The notes under the pieces: generated by a model
Database searches by the model: none
What the model was told of the DNA's origin: nothing
What the model saw: only the letters and a program-made list of their open reading frames with translations
Made by a program: the position numbers and the translations under genes
Shown: positions 37,619 through 49,151 of the stretch, in pieces
Numbering within the stretch: the stretch's first letter is position 1
Layout: every line of letters starts with the position of its first letter
DNA from: Listeria cossartiae subsp. cossartiae
GTDB taxonomy: Bacteria; Bacillota; Bacilli; Lactobacillales; Listeriaceae
Direction: 5' to 3'
Length of the DNA: 64,000 nt
Assembly: GCF_014224155.1 (NCBI RefSeq)
Contig: NZ_JAASUI010000002.1
Coordinates: 434,001-498,000, forward strand

Positions 37619-38913
37619 TGTTTCAAACGTTAGTTAACTTCTTCAAAGTAGCAGACATCCGTAAAAAAATACTATTTACATTAGCAATGCTAGTTATTTT
37701 CCGTATTGGTACATTCGTGCCAGTACCGGGAGTTAACGCAGCAGCACTACAATCTAGTATGGATGGCGGTATTTTGGGGTTCTTAAATACATTTAATGGT
37801 GGGGCTTTAAAAAACTTCTCAATTTTTGCCATGGGTGTAATGCCTTACATTACATCTTCCATTATTGTTCAGTTACTTCAAATGGACGTTGTTCCTAAAT
37901 TGACTGAGTGGTCTAAGCAAGGGGAAATGGGTCGTAAAAAACTCAATCAACTTACTAGATACATGACAATCGGACTTGGTTTAGTTGAAGCTTTCGGTAT
38001 GGCATACGGGTTTAACCGCATGTCAGCAGCTGGCCTAGTTATTGAACCTTCCATAGGTAGATATGCAATTATCGCTGTTGTATTAACTACTGGTACAATG
38101 TTCTTAATGTGGTTAGGGGAGCAAATCACTGTTAAAGGTGTTGGTAATGGTGTTTCCATCATTATCTTTGCAGGTATCGTTGCTCGTATTCCTGATGGAG
38201 TACGTCAATTATATGTTTCGCAAATCGAAAACGCTGGTGATCAACTTTTCCTACATGTTCTGACATTAGTTGGTGTAGGGGTTGCGATTTTAGCTATTGT
38301 TGTAGCTGTAATCTTCTTCCAACAAGCATTACGTAAAATTCCAATTCAATACTCTAAACGTGTAGCAGGAGCAAAACAATCGGGCGCGCAAGCAACGCAC
38401 TTGCCGTTAAAACTTAACTCTGCCGGAGTTATCCCAGTTATCTTTGCAAGTGCATTTATTATTACACCGCAAACCATTCTTACTTTCTTTGATCAAAGTA
38501 ACGATGTTGTAAAAGTATTGAAAGACGTGTTTGATTACACAAAACCAATTGGTATGATTTTATATGTTGCACTAATTGTTGCTTTCACTTATTTCTATGC
38601 TTTCATTCAAGTGAACCCTGAGAAAGTTGCAGACAACTTGAAAAAGCAAGGTGGGTATATTCCTAGTAAACGTCCTGGTCGGGAAACACAAGCTTATCTT
38701 ACATCGGTACTTTACCGACTAACATTTGTTGGTGCAATTTTCCTTTCAGCGGTTGCTATACTTCCAACTATCGGTACTACTGTGTTTAGTTTACCGCAGT
38801 CGTTAGCCGTTGGTGGTACAAGCCTACTAATTGTTATCGGGGTAGCATTAGATACTACGAAACAACTCGAAGGACAACTTGTAAAAAGGAACTATCGGGG
38901 ATTTATCAAATAA
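37618..38913 (+). CDS. secY: Protein translocase subunit SecY
   Basis: A 431-residue integral membrane protein with ten predicted spans, the channel of the Sec translocon. RVAGAKQSGAQATHLPLKLN and the cytoplasmic loop NLKKQGGYIPSKRPG, which contacts SecA and the ribosome, are conserved. It starts on the last base of the rplO stop (TAATG), so the two are coupled. Confidence 0.98.
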   Translation: MFQTLVNFFKVADIRKKILFTLAMLVIFRIGTFVPVPGVNAAALQSSMDGGILGFLNTFNGGALKNFSIFAMGVMPYITSSIIVQLLQMDVVPKLTEWSKQGEMGRKKLNQLTRYMTIGLGLVEAFGMAYGFNRMSAAGLVIEPSIGRYAIIAVVLTTGTMFLMWLGEQITVKGVGNGVSIIIFAGIVARIPDGVRQLYVSQIENAGDQLFLHVLTLVGVGVAILAIVVAVIFFQQALRKIPIQYSKRVAGAKQSGAQATHLPLKLNSAGVIPVIFASAFIITPQTILTFFDQSNDVVKVLKDVFDYTKPIGMILYVALIVAFTYFYAFIQVNPEKVADNLKKQGGYIPSKRPGRETQAYLTSVLYRLTFVGAIFLSAVAILPTIGTTVFSLPQSLAVGGTSLLIVIGVALDTTKQLEGQLVKRNYRGFIK

Positions 38914-38960
38914 CACGCAGTTCTTGTTAGGGATTCCTAGCAGGAGCTAGCGCGTAATAA

Positions 38961-39620
<660 letters not shown>

Positions 39621-40007
39621 GGAGTGAGCTGTGCTGAAATCACTGTCAAAATCAATGCGTGCAAATTAGATTAGTTTGTAGTATAATGGATAATTGGCAG
39701 TGGAATTAAAGGCATCTATGCAAATCATGATGAACGAGAGAACCGTTTGAAGATCATCCGAATGACGTATATGTTCTACCCTGACCTGTTCCACCGCAAT
39801 GCTTTTGCGAGTGACAGTTCTTCTGGTTTTTACGGATTTCACTTTTACAGGTTGTCTGAAAAGCTGGCGAAATGTGTTGCCTTTTAATGAAGTGCATCCA
39901 TTTTTGCATGTTTTACGTTTTTTTCATGTAAGAGAAATAGTTACACTGAAAGGATTAGGCCTGCATCAGGAACAAATCCAAGAATACAAGAAGGAGGTAG
40001 CAAACAT
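39621..40007 (+). other. 387-nt adk-infA gap with promoter and structured leader
   Basis: No convincing gene. TATAAT at 39682-39687 (poor -35) would give a leader of over 300 nt. A long-range stem joins GCAGTGGAA (39697-39705) to TTCCACCGC (39789-39797) with one mismatch. The only open frame of any length (39799-40035) has no RBS and overlaps infA in another frame, so I reject it. In Bacillus this gap holds map. Confidence 0.55.
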
Positions 40008-40226
40008 ATGGCAAAGGAAGATGTTATTGAAGTAGAAGGCGTAGTACAAGAAACTCTACCAAACGCGATGTTCAATGTTGAACTCGAAAATGGTCATAAA
40101 GTACTGGCAACTGTTTCTGGTAAAATCCGTATGCATTACATTCGTATTTTACCTGGAGATAAAGTGACAGTAGAGCTTTCTCCATACGACCTGACACGCG
40201 GAAGAATTACTTATCGTTTTAAATAA
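40008..40226 (+). CDS. infA: Translation initiation factor IF-1
   Basis: A 72-residue OB-fold protein that occupies the A site during initiation. [20 protein letters not shown] start; ATG 40008 after AAGGAGGT. Length and sequence are standard. Confidence 0.98.
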   Translation: MAKEDVIEVEGVVQETLPNAMFNVELENGHKVLATVSGKIRMHYIRILPGDKVTVELSPYDLTRGRITYRFK

Positions 40227-40311
40227 TTTGCACTCCGAAATTGAATTTATATACCGGTCTGGTTTATCCAGCTTTGAAATTATCGGTTTATAGAGACATT
40301 TTCTCTAATAA

Positions 40312-40443
<132 letters not shown>

Positions 40444-40461
40444 GAGGAGGTGCTTAAGTAA

Positions 40462-40827
40462 ATGGCACGTATTGCAGGTGTGGACGTTCCACGTGAAAAA
40501 CGTATTGTTATTTCCCTGACTTACATTTATGGTATCGGTAAACAAACAGCTAAAGAAGTTCTTGCTGAAGCTGGCGTTTCTGAAGATACTCGTACTCGTG
40601 ATTTAACTGAAGAAGAGCTAGGTAAAATCCGTGAAATCTTAGACCGTATTAAAGTTGAAGGTGACCTTCGTCGTGAAGTAAACTTAAACATTAAACGTCT
40701 AATCGAAATCGGTTCTTACCGTGGCATGCGTCACCGTCGTGGACTTCCAGTTCGCGGACAAAATACAAAAAATAATGCCCGTACTCGTAAAGGCCCGTCC
40801 AAAACAGTAGCAGGCAAAAAGAAATAA
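40462..40827 (+). CDS. rpsM: 30S ribosomal protein S13
   Basis: A 121-residue S13 in the 30S head, bridging to L5 and t[17 protein letters not shown] start and [20 protein letters not shown] tail. ATG 40462 after GAGGAGGTG. Confidence 0.98.
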
Positions 40828-40849
40828 TAGTAAAGGAGGTAGTTAGTGA

Positions 40850-41239
<390 letters not shown>

Positions 41240-41348
41240 GTGGTCGTTTTCTTTTGCCAATAGTAGATTTTTACTGTCTTAACTATCAAGGCAGAGAGTT
41301 TGACATAAAGACTGATATTCTAGACGTTTTGAAGGAGGGTAAATTTGA

Positions 41349-42293
41349 ATGATCGAAATTGAAAAGCCAAAAATCGAGACGATTGAGATCAGCGATGATG
41401 CCAAGTATGGAAAGTTTGTTGTAGAGCCACTTGAGCGTGGATATGGTACAACTTTGGGTAACTCCTTACGTCGTATTCTATTATCTTCTCTTCCAGGTGC
41501 AGCAGTAACCTCTATCCAAATTGATGGAGCTTTACATGAGTTTTCTGTAATTGAAGGTGTAGTAGAAGATGTAACAACCATGATTTTAAATATCAAAAAA
41601 CTTGCACTAAAAATCTATTCTGATGAAGAAAAAACATTAGAAATCGATATGCAAGGTCCTGGTGTAGTAACTGCAGCTGACATTAATTATGACAGCGACG
41701 TTGAGATTTTAAATCCCGACTTACACATTGCTACATTAAGTGATAATGCTAAATTTCATGTGCGTTTAAATGCGACTCGTGGTCGTGGTTACACACCTGC
41801 TGATCAAAATAAACGCGAAAATATGCCAATTGGTGTACTTCCAGTCGATTCAATTTTTTCACCGGTTATCCGTGTGAACTATCAAGTGGAAAATACACGT
41901 GTTGGACAATCAACTAATTATGATAAGCTTACGTTTGATGTGTTAACTGACGGAAGTATCAGCCCAGAAGAAGCAGTTTCACTTGGAGCTAAAATTCTTT
42001 CTGAGCATTTAAGTATCTTCGTTAACTTAACAGATGAAGCACAAAAAGCTGAAATTATGATTGAAAAAGAAGAAAGCCATAAAGAGAAAGTGCTTGAAAT
42101 GACTATTGAAGAATTAGACTTGTCTGTTCGTTCATATAATTGTTTAAAACGCGCTGGAATCAATACAGTACAGGAACTTGCTGACAAATCCGAAGACGAT
42201 ATGATGAAAGTCCGTAACTTGGGCCGTAAATCGCTTGAGGAAGTTAAAGTAAAACTGGCTGACCTTGGCTTATCTCTAAGAAACGAAAACTGA
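41349..42293 (+). CDS. rpoA: RNA polymerase alpha subunit
   Basis: A 314-residue alpha subunit. N-terminal domain to about 230 ([20 protein letters not shown]) drives dimerisation and core assembly. The C-terminal domain from about 245 ([29 protein letters not shown]) binds UP elements and activators. ATG 41349; GGAGGG upstream. Confidence 0.99.
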   Translation: MIEIEKPKIETIEISDDAKYGKFVVEPLERGYGTTLGNSLRRILLSSLPGAAVTSIQIDGALHEFSVIEGVVEDVTTMILNIKKLALKIYSDEEKTLEIDMQGPGVVTAADINYDSDVEILNPDLHIATLSDNAKFHVRLNATRGRGYTPADQNKRENMPIGVLPVDSIFSPVIRVNYQVENTRVGQSTNYDKLTFDVLTDGSISPEEAVSLGAKILSEHLSIFVNLTDEAQKAEIMIEKEESHKEKVLEMTIEELDLSVRSYNCLKRAGINTVQELADKSEDDMMKVRNLGRKSLEEVKVKLADLGLSLRNEN

Positions 42294-42309
42294 TAAAGGA
42301 GGCAATTCC

Positions 42310-42717
42310 ATGGGTTACAGAAAATTAGGTCGTACAAGCTCACAACGTAAAGCATTACTACGTGATCTTGCAACGGATTTAATCGTATTTGAACGTATTG
42401 AAACAACAGAAGCTCGCGCTAAAGAGATTCGTAAAGTTGTTGAAAAACTAATCACTTCTGGGAAAAAAGGAGACTTGCACGCTCGTCGTCAAGCAGCTGC
42501 TTTCATCCGTCATGAAGTTGTAGAAGTAGTACAAGTAGATGCTAAAGGTAAAGATGGTTCTACTGTGAAGAAAAACCGTCCTGTATACGCTCTACAAAAA
42601 CTATTTGATGATGTTGCTCCACGTTACGCGGAACGTCAAGGTGGTTACACTCGTATCTTGAAAAAAGGTCCACGTCGCGGTGACGGCGCACCAATGGTTA
42701 TTATTGAATTAGTTTAA
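42310..42717 (+). CDS. rplQ: 50S ribosomal protein L17
   Basis: A 135-residue L17, last gene of the superoperon. [20 protein letters not shown] start; ATG 42310 after AAGGAGGC. Two terminator-like hairpins follow. Confidence 0.98.
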   Translation: MGYRKLGRTSSQRKALLRDLATDLIVFERIETTEARAKEIRKVVEKLITSGKKGDLHARRQAAAFIRHEVVEVVQVDAKGKDGSTVKKNRPVYALQKLFDDVAPRYAERQGGYTRILKKGPRRGDGAPMVIIELV

Positions 42718-42789
42718 TAATAAAACGTTTAAAGCAAGTGGAGTGTCATGATATGGGGACTTCGTGTTTCCTTGTCTAGCTCTGTGTTT

Positions 42790-42830
42790 CCTAGTCTATT
42801 TAATCGTAGGCTAGGAGGCAGGCTTTTTTT
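42790..42830 (+). terminator. Weak terminator candidate after rplQ
   Basis: CCTAGTCTA / TAGGCTAGG with one G-T pair; the T-run starts 8 bases after the stem, so activity is uncertain. Confidence 0.45.
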
Positions 42831-42834
42831 GTTT

Positions 42835-42867
42835 GACCTGTTATCTTTGGATAGCAGGTCTTTTTTT
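42835..42867 (+). terminator. Main terminator of the ribosomal superoperon
   Basis: GACCTGTTATC / GATAGCAGGTC (one G-T pair), 4-nt loop, seven Ts. Confidence 0.95.
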
Positions 42868-42926
42868 CTTGCCTTTATACTGGAAACCATCTATAGTAAA
42901 TCCCAAAGATAAGAGGAGGCCGAAGA

Positions 42927-44021
42927 ATGCGCTCGTTAACTAACTCGCAAATCATCCACAATAGACTACATAATTCCGGTTTACTACAAACCAAATTCGC
43001 TAACGCTGAGGAGGCAACTCGTGCGTTATTTGGCATACAGTCGCAGTACCAACAATTTGGTGAGATCAGTTTGTTTAATCGTGTAGATAATTTAACAAAA
43101 GAAAATTTGCAAATTACCTATGATAAAAATGAATTAATCAAAATCTGGGGCCAAAGAATGACTGTTCATATGTTTGCGCCAGATGATTGGTTTTATGTGC
43201 ATGATGTATATGCTAATAAAAACAATTGGTCACGAAAGCATACAGAGTCGTTAGGGCGCGATTTGGACGACCTTTTGGCAGAAATGGAAGAATTACTCTT
43301 GCGTGAGGATAAAGTGCCTAAAGAGGCTTTTGCGGCGTTATTTGGTGATCAAGCAAAAGAGTTGATGACTTGGGGTGGCGTTTTTATTCAAGGTTCGCTA
43401 GATGGTAAACTTTTTTGTGTTCCTGAAGCTCCTAAAACGAAATTTTATAGTCATCGCAGTCGCATTAGTGCAGAGTCCCATGAAGAGTGGCTGAATATCG
43501 AGCGAGATCAAACTGGCCTTGAAACAATGATTGATCGTTATTTTAGTGCGTACGGACCAGCAACGATTCAGGATTTTAAACATTGGAGTGGTTTGCGTAA
43601 TAGCGAATACATGCCAACTCTCGAAAAACAGCTTACAAACTATTTTTGCTACATTGGTGAAGACGGAAAGACCTATTATAGCAAAACAGAAACTCGTTCA
43701 GAGCTGGAAATGGATACGCCTTTACTACTAGGGAAATTCGATCCGCTTTTTGTTAGTTATGCGAAAAAGAACTGGCTGGCAAACGAAAAAGAAACGAGCT
43801 TGATTTGGCGGATTGCTGGGCAGATTGAAGCTGTACTAATAATTAATGGGCAATTTATCGGAACATGGAGATATAAAGTGACCGGTAGCAAAATTATTTT
43901 TCATTTTTATCTCAGTAAAAAGCTAACTAAAAAAAGCCAAAAAACAGTAGAAATAGAGGCAATGAAGCTCGCGGAATTCCTTCATAAGAACTATCAAGGA
44001 AGTATTTTCGAGCAAATATAA
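42927..44021 (+). CDS. Winged-helix DNA-binding protein of the AlkZ/YcaQ (HTH_42) type
   Basis: A 364-residue protein with the HTH_42 layout of AlkZ and YcaQ DNA glycosylases. Near residue 37 it has FGIQSQYQQFG, a Q-x-Q that fits the catalytic QxQ motif I recall for AlkZ-type interstrand crosslink glycosylases (YcaQ types have QxD). A central WGGVFIQGSLDGKL and a C-terminal WRIAGQIEAVLIINGQFIG block also fit. A role in excising alkylated or crosslinked bases is therefore possible but unproven. RBS GAGGAGG precedes ATG 42927. Confidence 0.75.
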   Translation: MRSLTNSQIIHNRLHNSGLLQTKFANAEEATRALFGIQSQYQQFGEISLFNRVDNLTKENLQITYDKNELIKIWGQRMTVHMFAPDDWFYVHDVYANKNNWSRKHTESLGRDLDDLLAEMEELLLREDKVPKEAFAALFGDQAKELMTWGGVFIQGSLDGKLFCVPEAPKTKFYSHRSRISAESHEEWLNIERDQTGLETMIDRYFSAYGPATIQDFKHWSGLRNSEYMPTLEKQLTNYFCYIGEDGKTYYSKTETRSELEMDTPLLLGKFDPLFVSYAKKNWLANEKETSLIWRIAGQIEAVLIINGQFIGTWRYKVTGSKIIFHFYLSKKLTKKSQKTVEIEAMKLAEFLHKNYQGSIFEQI

Positions 44022-44056
44022 AAGAGAAACCCCACTATATCGGGGTTTCTCTTTTA
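44020..44056. terminator. Bidirectional terminator
   Basis: AAAAGAGAAACCCC / GGGGTTTCTCTTTT, a perfect 14-bp stem between convergent genes; slightly overlaps the 3' end of each. Confidence 0.95.
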
Positions 44057-44944
44057 TAAAAACGGCATTTCTGGAAAATAATCTAAAGGTAATTTGATGC
44101 TTGTAGTGATATTTGGCTTGCATAATTTGCAGACTTGGAAATCGGCTTGAAGAGAAATTAAGAACATCGCGTCTTCGGTTGTCATTAAGTCCGATTCCGT
44201 AAGTAAAGTTATCATATTACGCATCGTTTTTTGCGTAGCTTTTTCGATAGTGAGATCTGAAGCTAGGCAAATTAAATGGTGGTTATGAATAATTGTCGGA
44301 GTTGGCGCGGTCCGATTTTTAAGAATTTGCAGTCGTAAAGTGACTTCTGCTGGCGCCTCGGCACTAGTTGCTGTTGTTTTTCCAAAGCCAGTTGTTGCCC
44401 GAACATTGCCGACATGGAGAGAAGCGCCAAATTTATCGACGGGTAAAAAGATTGTTGCGCCCTCGGTGATTTCAGAAGAATCGAGTATGCCGCCGTTTTT
44501 TGTAGGTAATTTAGATGTGTTTAATGATTCTGTTTTTAGTAAACCAATTGTTTTCTTTATTGGAATATGAATATCGTCTGAATAAACAATGTGGTTATTT
44601 TCCACTGGGTAGCGTCGTGTACAATTACTTGTTAATAAGTCGTCCGTTATACCAATATTTGGTCCATTTAGCAAAAAGACCTCCGTCCCTAGGAGCTCAA
44701 TTTTTTCAATTGTAATAGCTAATAAATCCCCTGGTCGTGCTTCTTCAATATAGATTGGTCCGGTAGTAGGCGAAAATTGCTTCCAATCTAGTTCCCCGTA
44801 ATGAAGTTGCTCGTTGTGAATTTGGCCGTTGAAGTAGTCTTTTGTTTTTATTTTTACTACAGAACCGTCCTTCACTGTAATCACAGGTTTCGTTGATTTC
44901 TCCATCTCGAAAATCGAACGCTCTGAGGTTACAAAGTTTTTCAT
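44054..44944 (-). CDS. Acetamidase/formamidase family protein
   Basis: A 296-residue FmdA/AmdA-type protein. IYIEEARPGDLLAITIEKIE and FGKTTATSAEAPAEVTLR match the family pattern. Members hydrolyse formamide, acetamide or related amides to the acid and ammonia. It lacks neighbouring transport genes that would point to a substrate. ATG 44944 after AGAAGGGATG. Alone on the minus strand between two terminator or promoter regions. Confidence 0.85.
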   Translation of the reverse strand: MKNFVTSERSIFEMEKSTKPVITVKDGSVVKIKTKDYFNGQIHNEQLHYGELDWKQFSPTTGPIYIEEARPGDLLAITIEKIELLGTEVFLLNGPNIGITDDLLTSNCTRRYPVENNHIVYSDDIHIPIKKTIGLLKTESLNTSKLPTKNGGILDSSEITEGATIFLPVDKFGASLHVGNVRATTGFGKTTATSAEAPAEVTLRLQILKNRTAPTPTIIHNHHLICLASDLTIEKATQKTMRNMITLLTESDLMTTEDAMFLISLQADFQVCKLCKPNITTSIKLPLDYFPEMPFL

Positions 44945-45062
44945 TTCATCCCTTCTCTCTATTCAGTTTGTGCTGACGGGTGAATTATAGCAAATGGAGA
45001 AGCTGGAAGTAAATGGATATTCTGTGAACAAAAACGTGTGAAAATCATTGGAAAAGCCCTGT

Positions 45063-45725
45063 TTACTCCATTTTTTCCACAGTTACATTAGGAAGTGCTT
45101 GGATAAAGTGAAATAGTTCATATTCGTCGTTCTTATTCTTTGTTTTTACAACAATATTTACACGGATAAAAAGACTTTCGCCAATAAGTTCTTTCTCGCT
45201 AGAATACGAAACGATTTGTTGTTTATTTTGTTGAATCTGGTCAGTAACTTTCACGAGGTTTTCCTGCTTGTCGGTGGAATAGATTATCGCGGTTGTATGA
45301 AAGGCGAATGATTTGAAGATGATACTGAGAAATTCTAAGCCAATCAACGTTAGTAAAGTTGCGGCGATCCCAATCCAGTACATCCCAGCGCCGATAGCTA
45401 GCCCGATGCCAGCAGTAGCCCAAAGCCCAGCCGCTGTCGTTAGCCCGCGTACAAATTTCTTTTGGATAATAATCGTACCAGCGCCAATAAAGCCGATACC
45501 ACTTACCACTTGGGCTGCGACACGACTAGGGTCAAACGATACATTTTGCATGGTGGCAATTTCGGAAAAACCGTACTGAGAGACGATCATAATCAAAGCG
45601 CTACCTAAAGAAACCAAGAAATGCGTCCGAAATCCAGCTTCTTTCGCTCTAATTTCCCGGTCAAGTCCAATAACTGCTCCAAGGAGGCCCGCAACAACAA
45701 GTCGTAAAATAAAATCTGCTAACAT
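45063..45725 (-). CDS. MgtC/SapB family membrane protein
   Basis: A 220-residue protein. The N-terminal 130 residues hold about four membrane spans with the family motif GAVIGLDREIRAKEAGFRTH. The last 80 form a soluble ACT-like domain. MgtC proteins modulate the F-ATPase and help adaptation to low magnesium and, in some pathogens, survival in phagocytes. I start at ATG 45725 (MLADF), after AAGGATG, not the GTG three codons earlier. Confidence 0.85.
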   Translation of the reverse strand: MLADFILRLVVAGLLGAVIGLDREIRAKEAGFRTHFLVSLGSALIMIVSQYGFSEIATMQNVSFDPSRVAAQVVSGIGFIGAGTIIIQKKFVRGLTTAAGLWATAGIGLAIGAGMYWIGIAATLLTLIGLEFLSIIFKSFAFHTTAIIYSTDKQENLVKVTDQIQQNKQQIVSYSSEKELIGESLFIRVNIVVKTKNKNDEYELFHFIQALPNVTVEKME

Positions 45726-45792
45726 AGTTATCACATCCTTAACGTTAATATATTCCCTTTCGCATTAAAGCAAAACAATCAAAAAGGAAATT

Positions 45793-45821
45793 TTGCGCCG
45801 GATGGATGTTTATACTATAAT
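45793..45821 (+). promoter_or_regulatory. ecf operon promoter
   Basis: TTGCGC (45793-45798), 17-bp spacer, TATAAT (45816-45821), then GTG start of ecfA1 at 45856. Confidence 0.75.
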
Positions 45822-45855
45822 AAACAATGAATGGTCAAAAAGTGAGGTGTTAGGT

Positions 45856-46695
45856 GTGACAGAAAGTTTTGTGAGATTAGAGCACGTTTTTTATAAATAT
45901 GAAGATACGGACAAATATGCAGTGAAAGATGTATCCATTTCCGCTCAAAAAGGTGAATGGGTTGCGCTTGTTGGGCACAATGGTTCAGGGAAATCCACTA
46001 TTGCGAAATTACTCAACGGCTTACTGTTTCCGGAAGATGGCTTAATTAAAATCGGGCACTTTGTTTTGTCTGAAAAAAATATATGGGATATTAGACGACA
46101 AGTTGGGATGGTTTTTCAAAATCCGGATAACCAATTTGTTGGGGCTACTGTGCAAGATGATGTCGCGTTCGGGCTTGAAAATCACGGGGTTCCACATGAT
46201 ACGATGGTGGAACGAGTGGAGTCGGCTTTGAATGAAGTTGGGATGCAAAGCTATGCGCTACATGAACCAGCGAGACTTTCTGGTGGACAAAAGCAACGTG
46301 TCGCAATTGCGGGTGTTCTGGCACTTCAACCGGATGTGATTATTTTGGATGAGGCGACTTCTATGCTTGATCCAAGGGGGCGCGCCGAAGTAATGGAAAC
46401 GATTCGGATTATGCGCGAGCAAGAAGATATCACGGTTATTTCGATTACGCATGATTTGGATGAAGTCCTTTTTGCAGATCGGGTAATTGTGATGAATAAA
46501 GGTGAGGTTCATAGTGAAGGCACGCCGAAAGAAATTTTTCAGCAAGCAGATGCAATGCGAGAAATTGGCCTAGGAGTTCCATTTATTATTGAATTACAAG
46601 AAAAATTAGTTGCAGGTGGCTTTGAAACAGGAAGTACCGTGCTATCGGAAGGAGCATTACTCGATCAATTATGGAAATTAAACTCGAACAACTAG
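45856..46695 (+). CDS. ecfA1: ECF transporter ATPase EcfA1
   Basis: A 279-residue ATPase of the vitamin-uptake energy-coupling module. Walker [11 protein letters not shown]-loop VFQNPDNQF, signature LSGGQKQR, Walker [15 protein letters not shown] start at GTG 45856 ([16 protein letters not shown]); the frame extends upstream to 45793 but that part is the promoter. It overlaps ecfA2 by 25 bases. Works with EcfT and interchangeable S components such as RibU. Confidence 0.94.
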   Translation: MTESFVRLEHVFYKYEDTDKYAVKDVSISAQKGEWVALVGHNGSGKSTIAKLLNGLLFPEDGLIKIGHFVLSEKNIWDIRRQVGMVFQNPDNQFVGATVQDDVAFGLENHGVPHDTMVERVESALNEVGMQSYALHEPARLSGGQKQRVAIAGVLALQPDVIILDEATSMLDPRGRAEVMETIRIMREQEDITVISITHDLDEVLFADRVIVMNKGEVHSEGTPKEIFQQADAMREIGLGVPFIIELQEKLVAGGFETGSTVLSEGALLDQLWKLNSNN

Positions 46696-47537
46696 GTTAT
46701 TGTTATCAAAAAAATAGCCCTTTTGAAAAGCGAGCATTGCTTGATGTGAATGTTTCTTTTGATTCTGGTAGCTATTCTGCAATTATTGGACATACTGGCT
46801 CGGGGAAATCGACTTTGCTGCAACACTTGAATGCTCTTTTAATGCCGACAGAAGGTAAAATTACGGTTGGTGACCGAGAAATCGTTGCTGGTGTGAAGCA
46901 AAAGAAACTACGTGATTTACGTAAAAAAGTCGGGATTGTGTTCCAATTTCCAGAAGCACAACTTTTTGAAGAAACGGTTGAAAAGGATATTTGCTTTGGG
47001 CCGATGAACTTTGGGGTTTCCGAGGAAGATGCGAAACTACGCGCTAAAAAAGTGATTTATGAAGTCGGGCTGACCGAAGAAATTTTGTCGCGTTCGCCGT
47101 TTGAACTTTCTGGTGGGCAAATGCGCCGGGTAGCGATTGCTGGTGTTTTGGCGATGGACCCAGAAGTTCTTGTGCTAGATGAGCCGACAGCAGGACTAGA
47201 CCCTCATGGCCGCGAAGAAATCATGGAAATGTTCTACAACCTTCATAAAGAAAAAGGGCTAACGACGGTCCTTGTCACGCATAGTATGGAAGATGCTGCG
47301 CGCTATGCGGAGAAAATTGTCTTAATGAAAGCTGGGACAGTTTTGCAAATTGGCTCGCCGCGTGAAATTTTTGCGAAGCCAGGTGAACTGGTTGATCTTG
47401 GTTTATCTGTGCCAGATGTAGTTAGATTTCAAGGACTTTTCGAGCGCAAATTTGACGTGAAATTAACGAAGACATGTTTAACTATTGATGAATTAACAAC
47501 TGAAATGGCGCCTTACTTAGCGAAGGGCGGGGCATAA
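46671..47537 (+). CDS. ecfA2: ECF transporter ATPase EcfA2
   Basis: A 288-residue second ATPase forming the EcfA1-EcfA2 dimer. Walker [10 protein letters not shown], signature LSGGQMRR, Walker [14 protein letters not shown]. Starts within the 3' end of ecfA1 (translational coupling), and ends 2 bases before ecfT. Confidence 0.95.
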   Translation: MEIKLEQLGYCYQKNSPFEKRALLDVNVSFDSGSYSAIIGHTGSGKSTLLQHLNALLMPTEGKITVGDREIVAGVKQKKLRDLRKKVGIVFQFPEAQLFEETVEKDICFGPMNFGVSEEDAKLRAKKVIYEVGLTEEILSRSPFELSGGQMRRVAIAGVLAMDPEVLVLDEPTAGLDPHGREEIMEMFYNLHKEKGLTTVLVTHSMEDAARYAEKIVLMKAGTVLQIGSPREIFAKPGELVDLGLSVPDVVRFQGLFERKFDVKLTKTCLTIDELTTEMAPYLAKGGA

Positions 47538-47539
47538 TT

Positions 47540-48337
47540 ATGATGGATAAAATGATTCTCGGACGTTATATTCCGGGAAATTCTTGGCTACATCGAATTG
47601 ATCCGCGCGCAAAAATCACTGCAGTTATGGCGTTTATCGCGATTGTCTTTTTAGCAAATAATTGGCTAACGTACGCGCTGATGTTTGCCTATGTTTTGTA
47701 TTTAGTCCTAACTTCGAAAGTGCCATTTTTATTTTTTATTAAAGGTTTACAACCAATTTTCTGGCTTATTTTAATTACGCTATTACTGCAAGTCTTTTTT
47801 ACGAAAGGCGGGACGGTTTTAGTTGATTTAGGACTTTTACAAATCACGACACTTGGGCTGGCAAATGGAGCGATGATGTTTTGCCGTTTTGTACTAATCA
47901 TTTTTATGACGACGCTGCTAACATTAACGACAAGCCCAATCGAACTAACAGACGGACTGGAGAAAATTTTAGCGCCGTTCCGTTTAGTACATTTACCAGT
48001 ACATGAACTTGCTTTAATGCTGAGTATTTCTTTACGATTTATTCCAACATTGATGGATGAAACGGAGAAAATTTTAAAAGCGCAAAAAGCTCGTGGGGTT
48101 GAATTTACGAGTGGAAAATGGAGTGACCGGATTAAAGCGATTATTCCGCTACTCGTGCCACTTTTTATTAGTGCGTTCAAGCGTGCGGAAGACTTGGCGA
48201 TTGCGATGGAAGCCCGTGGTTATCGCGGTGGTAAAGGGAGAACGAGATTCCGTTTACTGCGCTGGCGATTTGCGGATACTTTCTTATTAATTTCTTTAGC
48301 GGTGTTAAGTGGATTATTATTTTGGTTGCGGAGTTGA
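47540..48337 (+). CDS. ecfT: ECF transporter transmembrane protein EcfT
   Basis: A 265-residue EcfT with the two coupling-helix motifs AQKARGVEF and MEARGYRGG that dock on the ATPases. A close paralogue of FmnA at 27173 in the same window. Forms the general ECF module with EcfA1/EcfA2 for riboflavin and other vitamins, and the two ATPases are probably shared with FmnA. Confidence 0.95.
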   Translation: MMDKMILGRYIPGNSWLHRIDPRAKITAVMAFIAIVFLANNWLTYALMFAYVLYLVLTSKVPFLFFIKGLQPIFWLILITLLLQVFFTKGGTVLVDLGLLQITTLGLANGAMMFCRFVLIIFMTTLLTLTTSPIELTDGLEKILAPFRLVHLPVHELALMLSISLRFIPTLMDETEKILKAQKARGVEFTSGKWSDRIKAIIPLLVPLFISAFKRAEDLAIAMEARGYRGGKGRTRFRLLRWRFADTFLLISLAVLSGLLFWLRS

Positions 48338-48342
48338 AATGA

Positions 48343-49089
48343 ATGACAAGATATAAAGCGATAATTTCTTACGATGGCAGCGGCTTTTACGGTTATCAAG
48401 TGCAACCGAATACGCGGACGGTCCAAGCAGAAATTGAAAAAGCGCTGAAAAAAATGCATAAAGGCAAGGATGTTCGGATTACCGCTTCGGGAAGAACTGA
48501 TACTGGCGTTCATGCAAAAGGCCAAGTAATTCATTTCGATTCGGAACTCGATATTACGGCAGACAAATTTCAAAAAGCTTTGCAAGTCATGACGCCATTT
48601 GATATTAGTTTTTTGACGGTGGAGGAAGTTTCTGCTGATTTCCATGCGAGATTTGGTACGGTTGGAAAAGAATATCGTTATGTGGTAAAACGGACGAAGA
48701 TTTTTGATCCTTTTAGTCGGAATTTTGCGCTACATTATCCATATGAATTAGATCTTTCGAAAATGAAGTTGGCGAGCGAGCGTTTAGTTGGTGAGCATGA
48801 TTTTACTAGTTTCTGTTCGGCAAGGACGGAGCGGGATTCGAAAGTGCGGACGCTTTATAGTATTGATTTTTATGAAGAGGACGACGAGACGTTAGTGATT
48901 GCTTTTCAAGGCAATGGCTTTTTGTATAATATGGTGCGAATTTTGACTGGAACTCTGCTCGATGCAGGGCAAGGTCGAATCTCTCCGGATGATATTTCGA
49001 AGGCTTTATTAGCACGTGATCGGCAAAAATTAATTAGTAAAACTGCGCCACCACAAGGGTTATATTTATGGCGAGTTGACTACGAATAA
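48343..49089 (+). CDS. truA: tRNA pseudouridine(38-40) synthase TruA
   Basis: A 248-residue pseudouridine synthase acting on positions 38-40 of the tRNA anticodon arm. The catalytic aspartate is Asp53 in [13 protein letters not shown]. Five bases after ecfT; an ecfA-ecfT-truA-rplM-rpsI order is usual in Firmicutes. Confidence 0.97.
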   Translation: MTRYKAIISYDGSGFYGYQVQPNTRTVQAEIEKALKKMHKGKDVRITASGRTDTGVHAKGQVIHFDSELDITADKFQKALQVMTPFDISFLTVEEVSADFHARFGTVGKEYRYVVKRTKIFDPFSRNFALHYPYELDLSKMKLASERLVGEHDFTSFCSARTERDSKVRTLYSIDFYEEDDETLVIAFQGNGFLYNMVRILTGTLLDAGQGRISPDDISKALLARDRQKLISKTAPPQGLYLWRVDYE

Positions 49090-49116
49090 AATTTGGATGT
49101 TTTTTTGCAGAACGCA

Positions 49117-49145
49117 TTGACTTTTTGCGCTAAAAACTGTATTAT
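49117..49145 (+). promoter_or_regulatory. rplM-rpsI promoter
   Basis: TTGACT (49117-49122), 17-bp spacer, TATTAT (49140-49145). Confidence 0.82.
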
Positions 49146-49151
49146 GGACTA

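Noticed and set aside
39799..40035. 78-codon open frame between adk and infA
   Set aside because: No ribosome binding site, composition unlike a real protein, and it runs into infA in another frame. Better read as an untranslated leader.
42718..42834. Small RNA or gene between rplQ and the winged-helix gene
   Set aside because: Only hairpins and T-runs consistent with termination; no promoter or reading frame.
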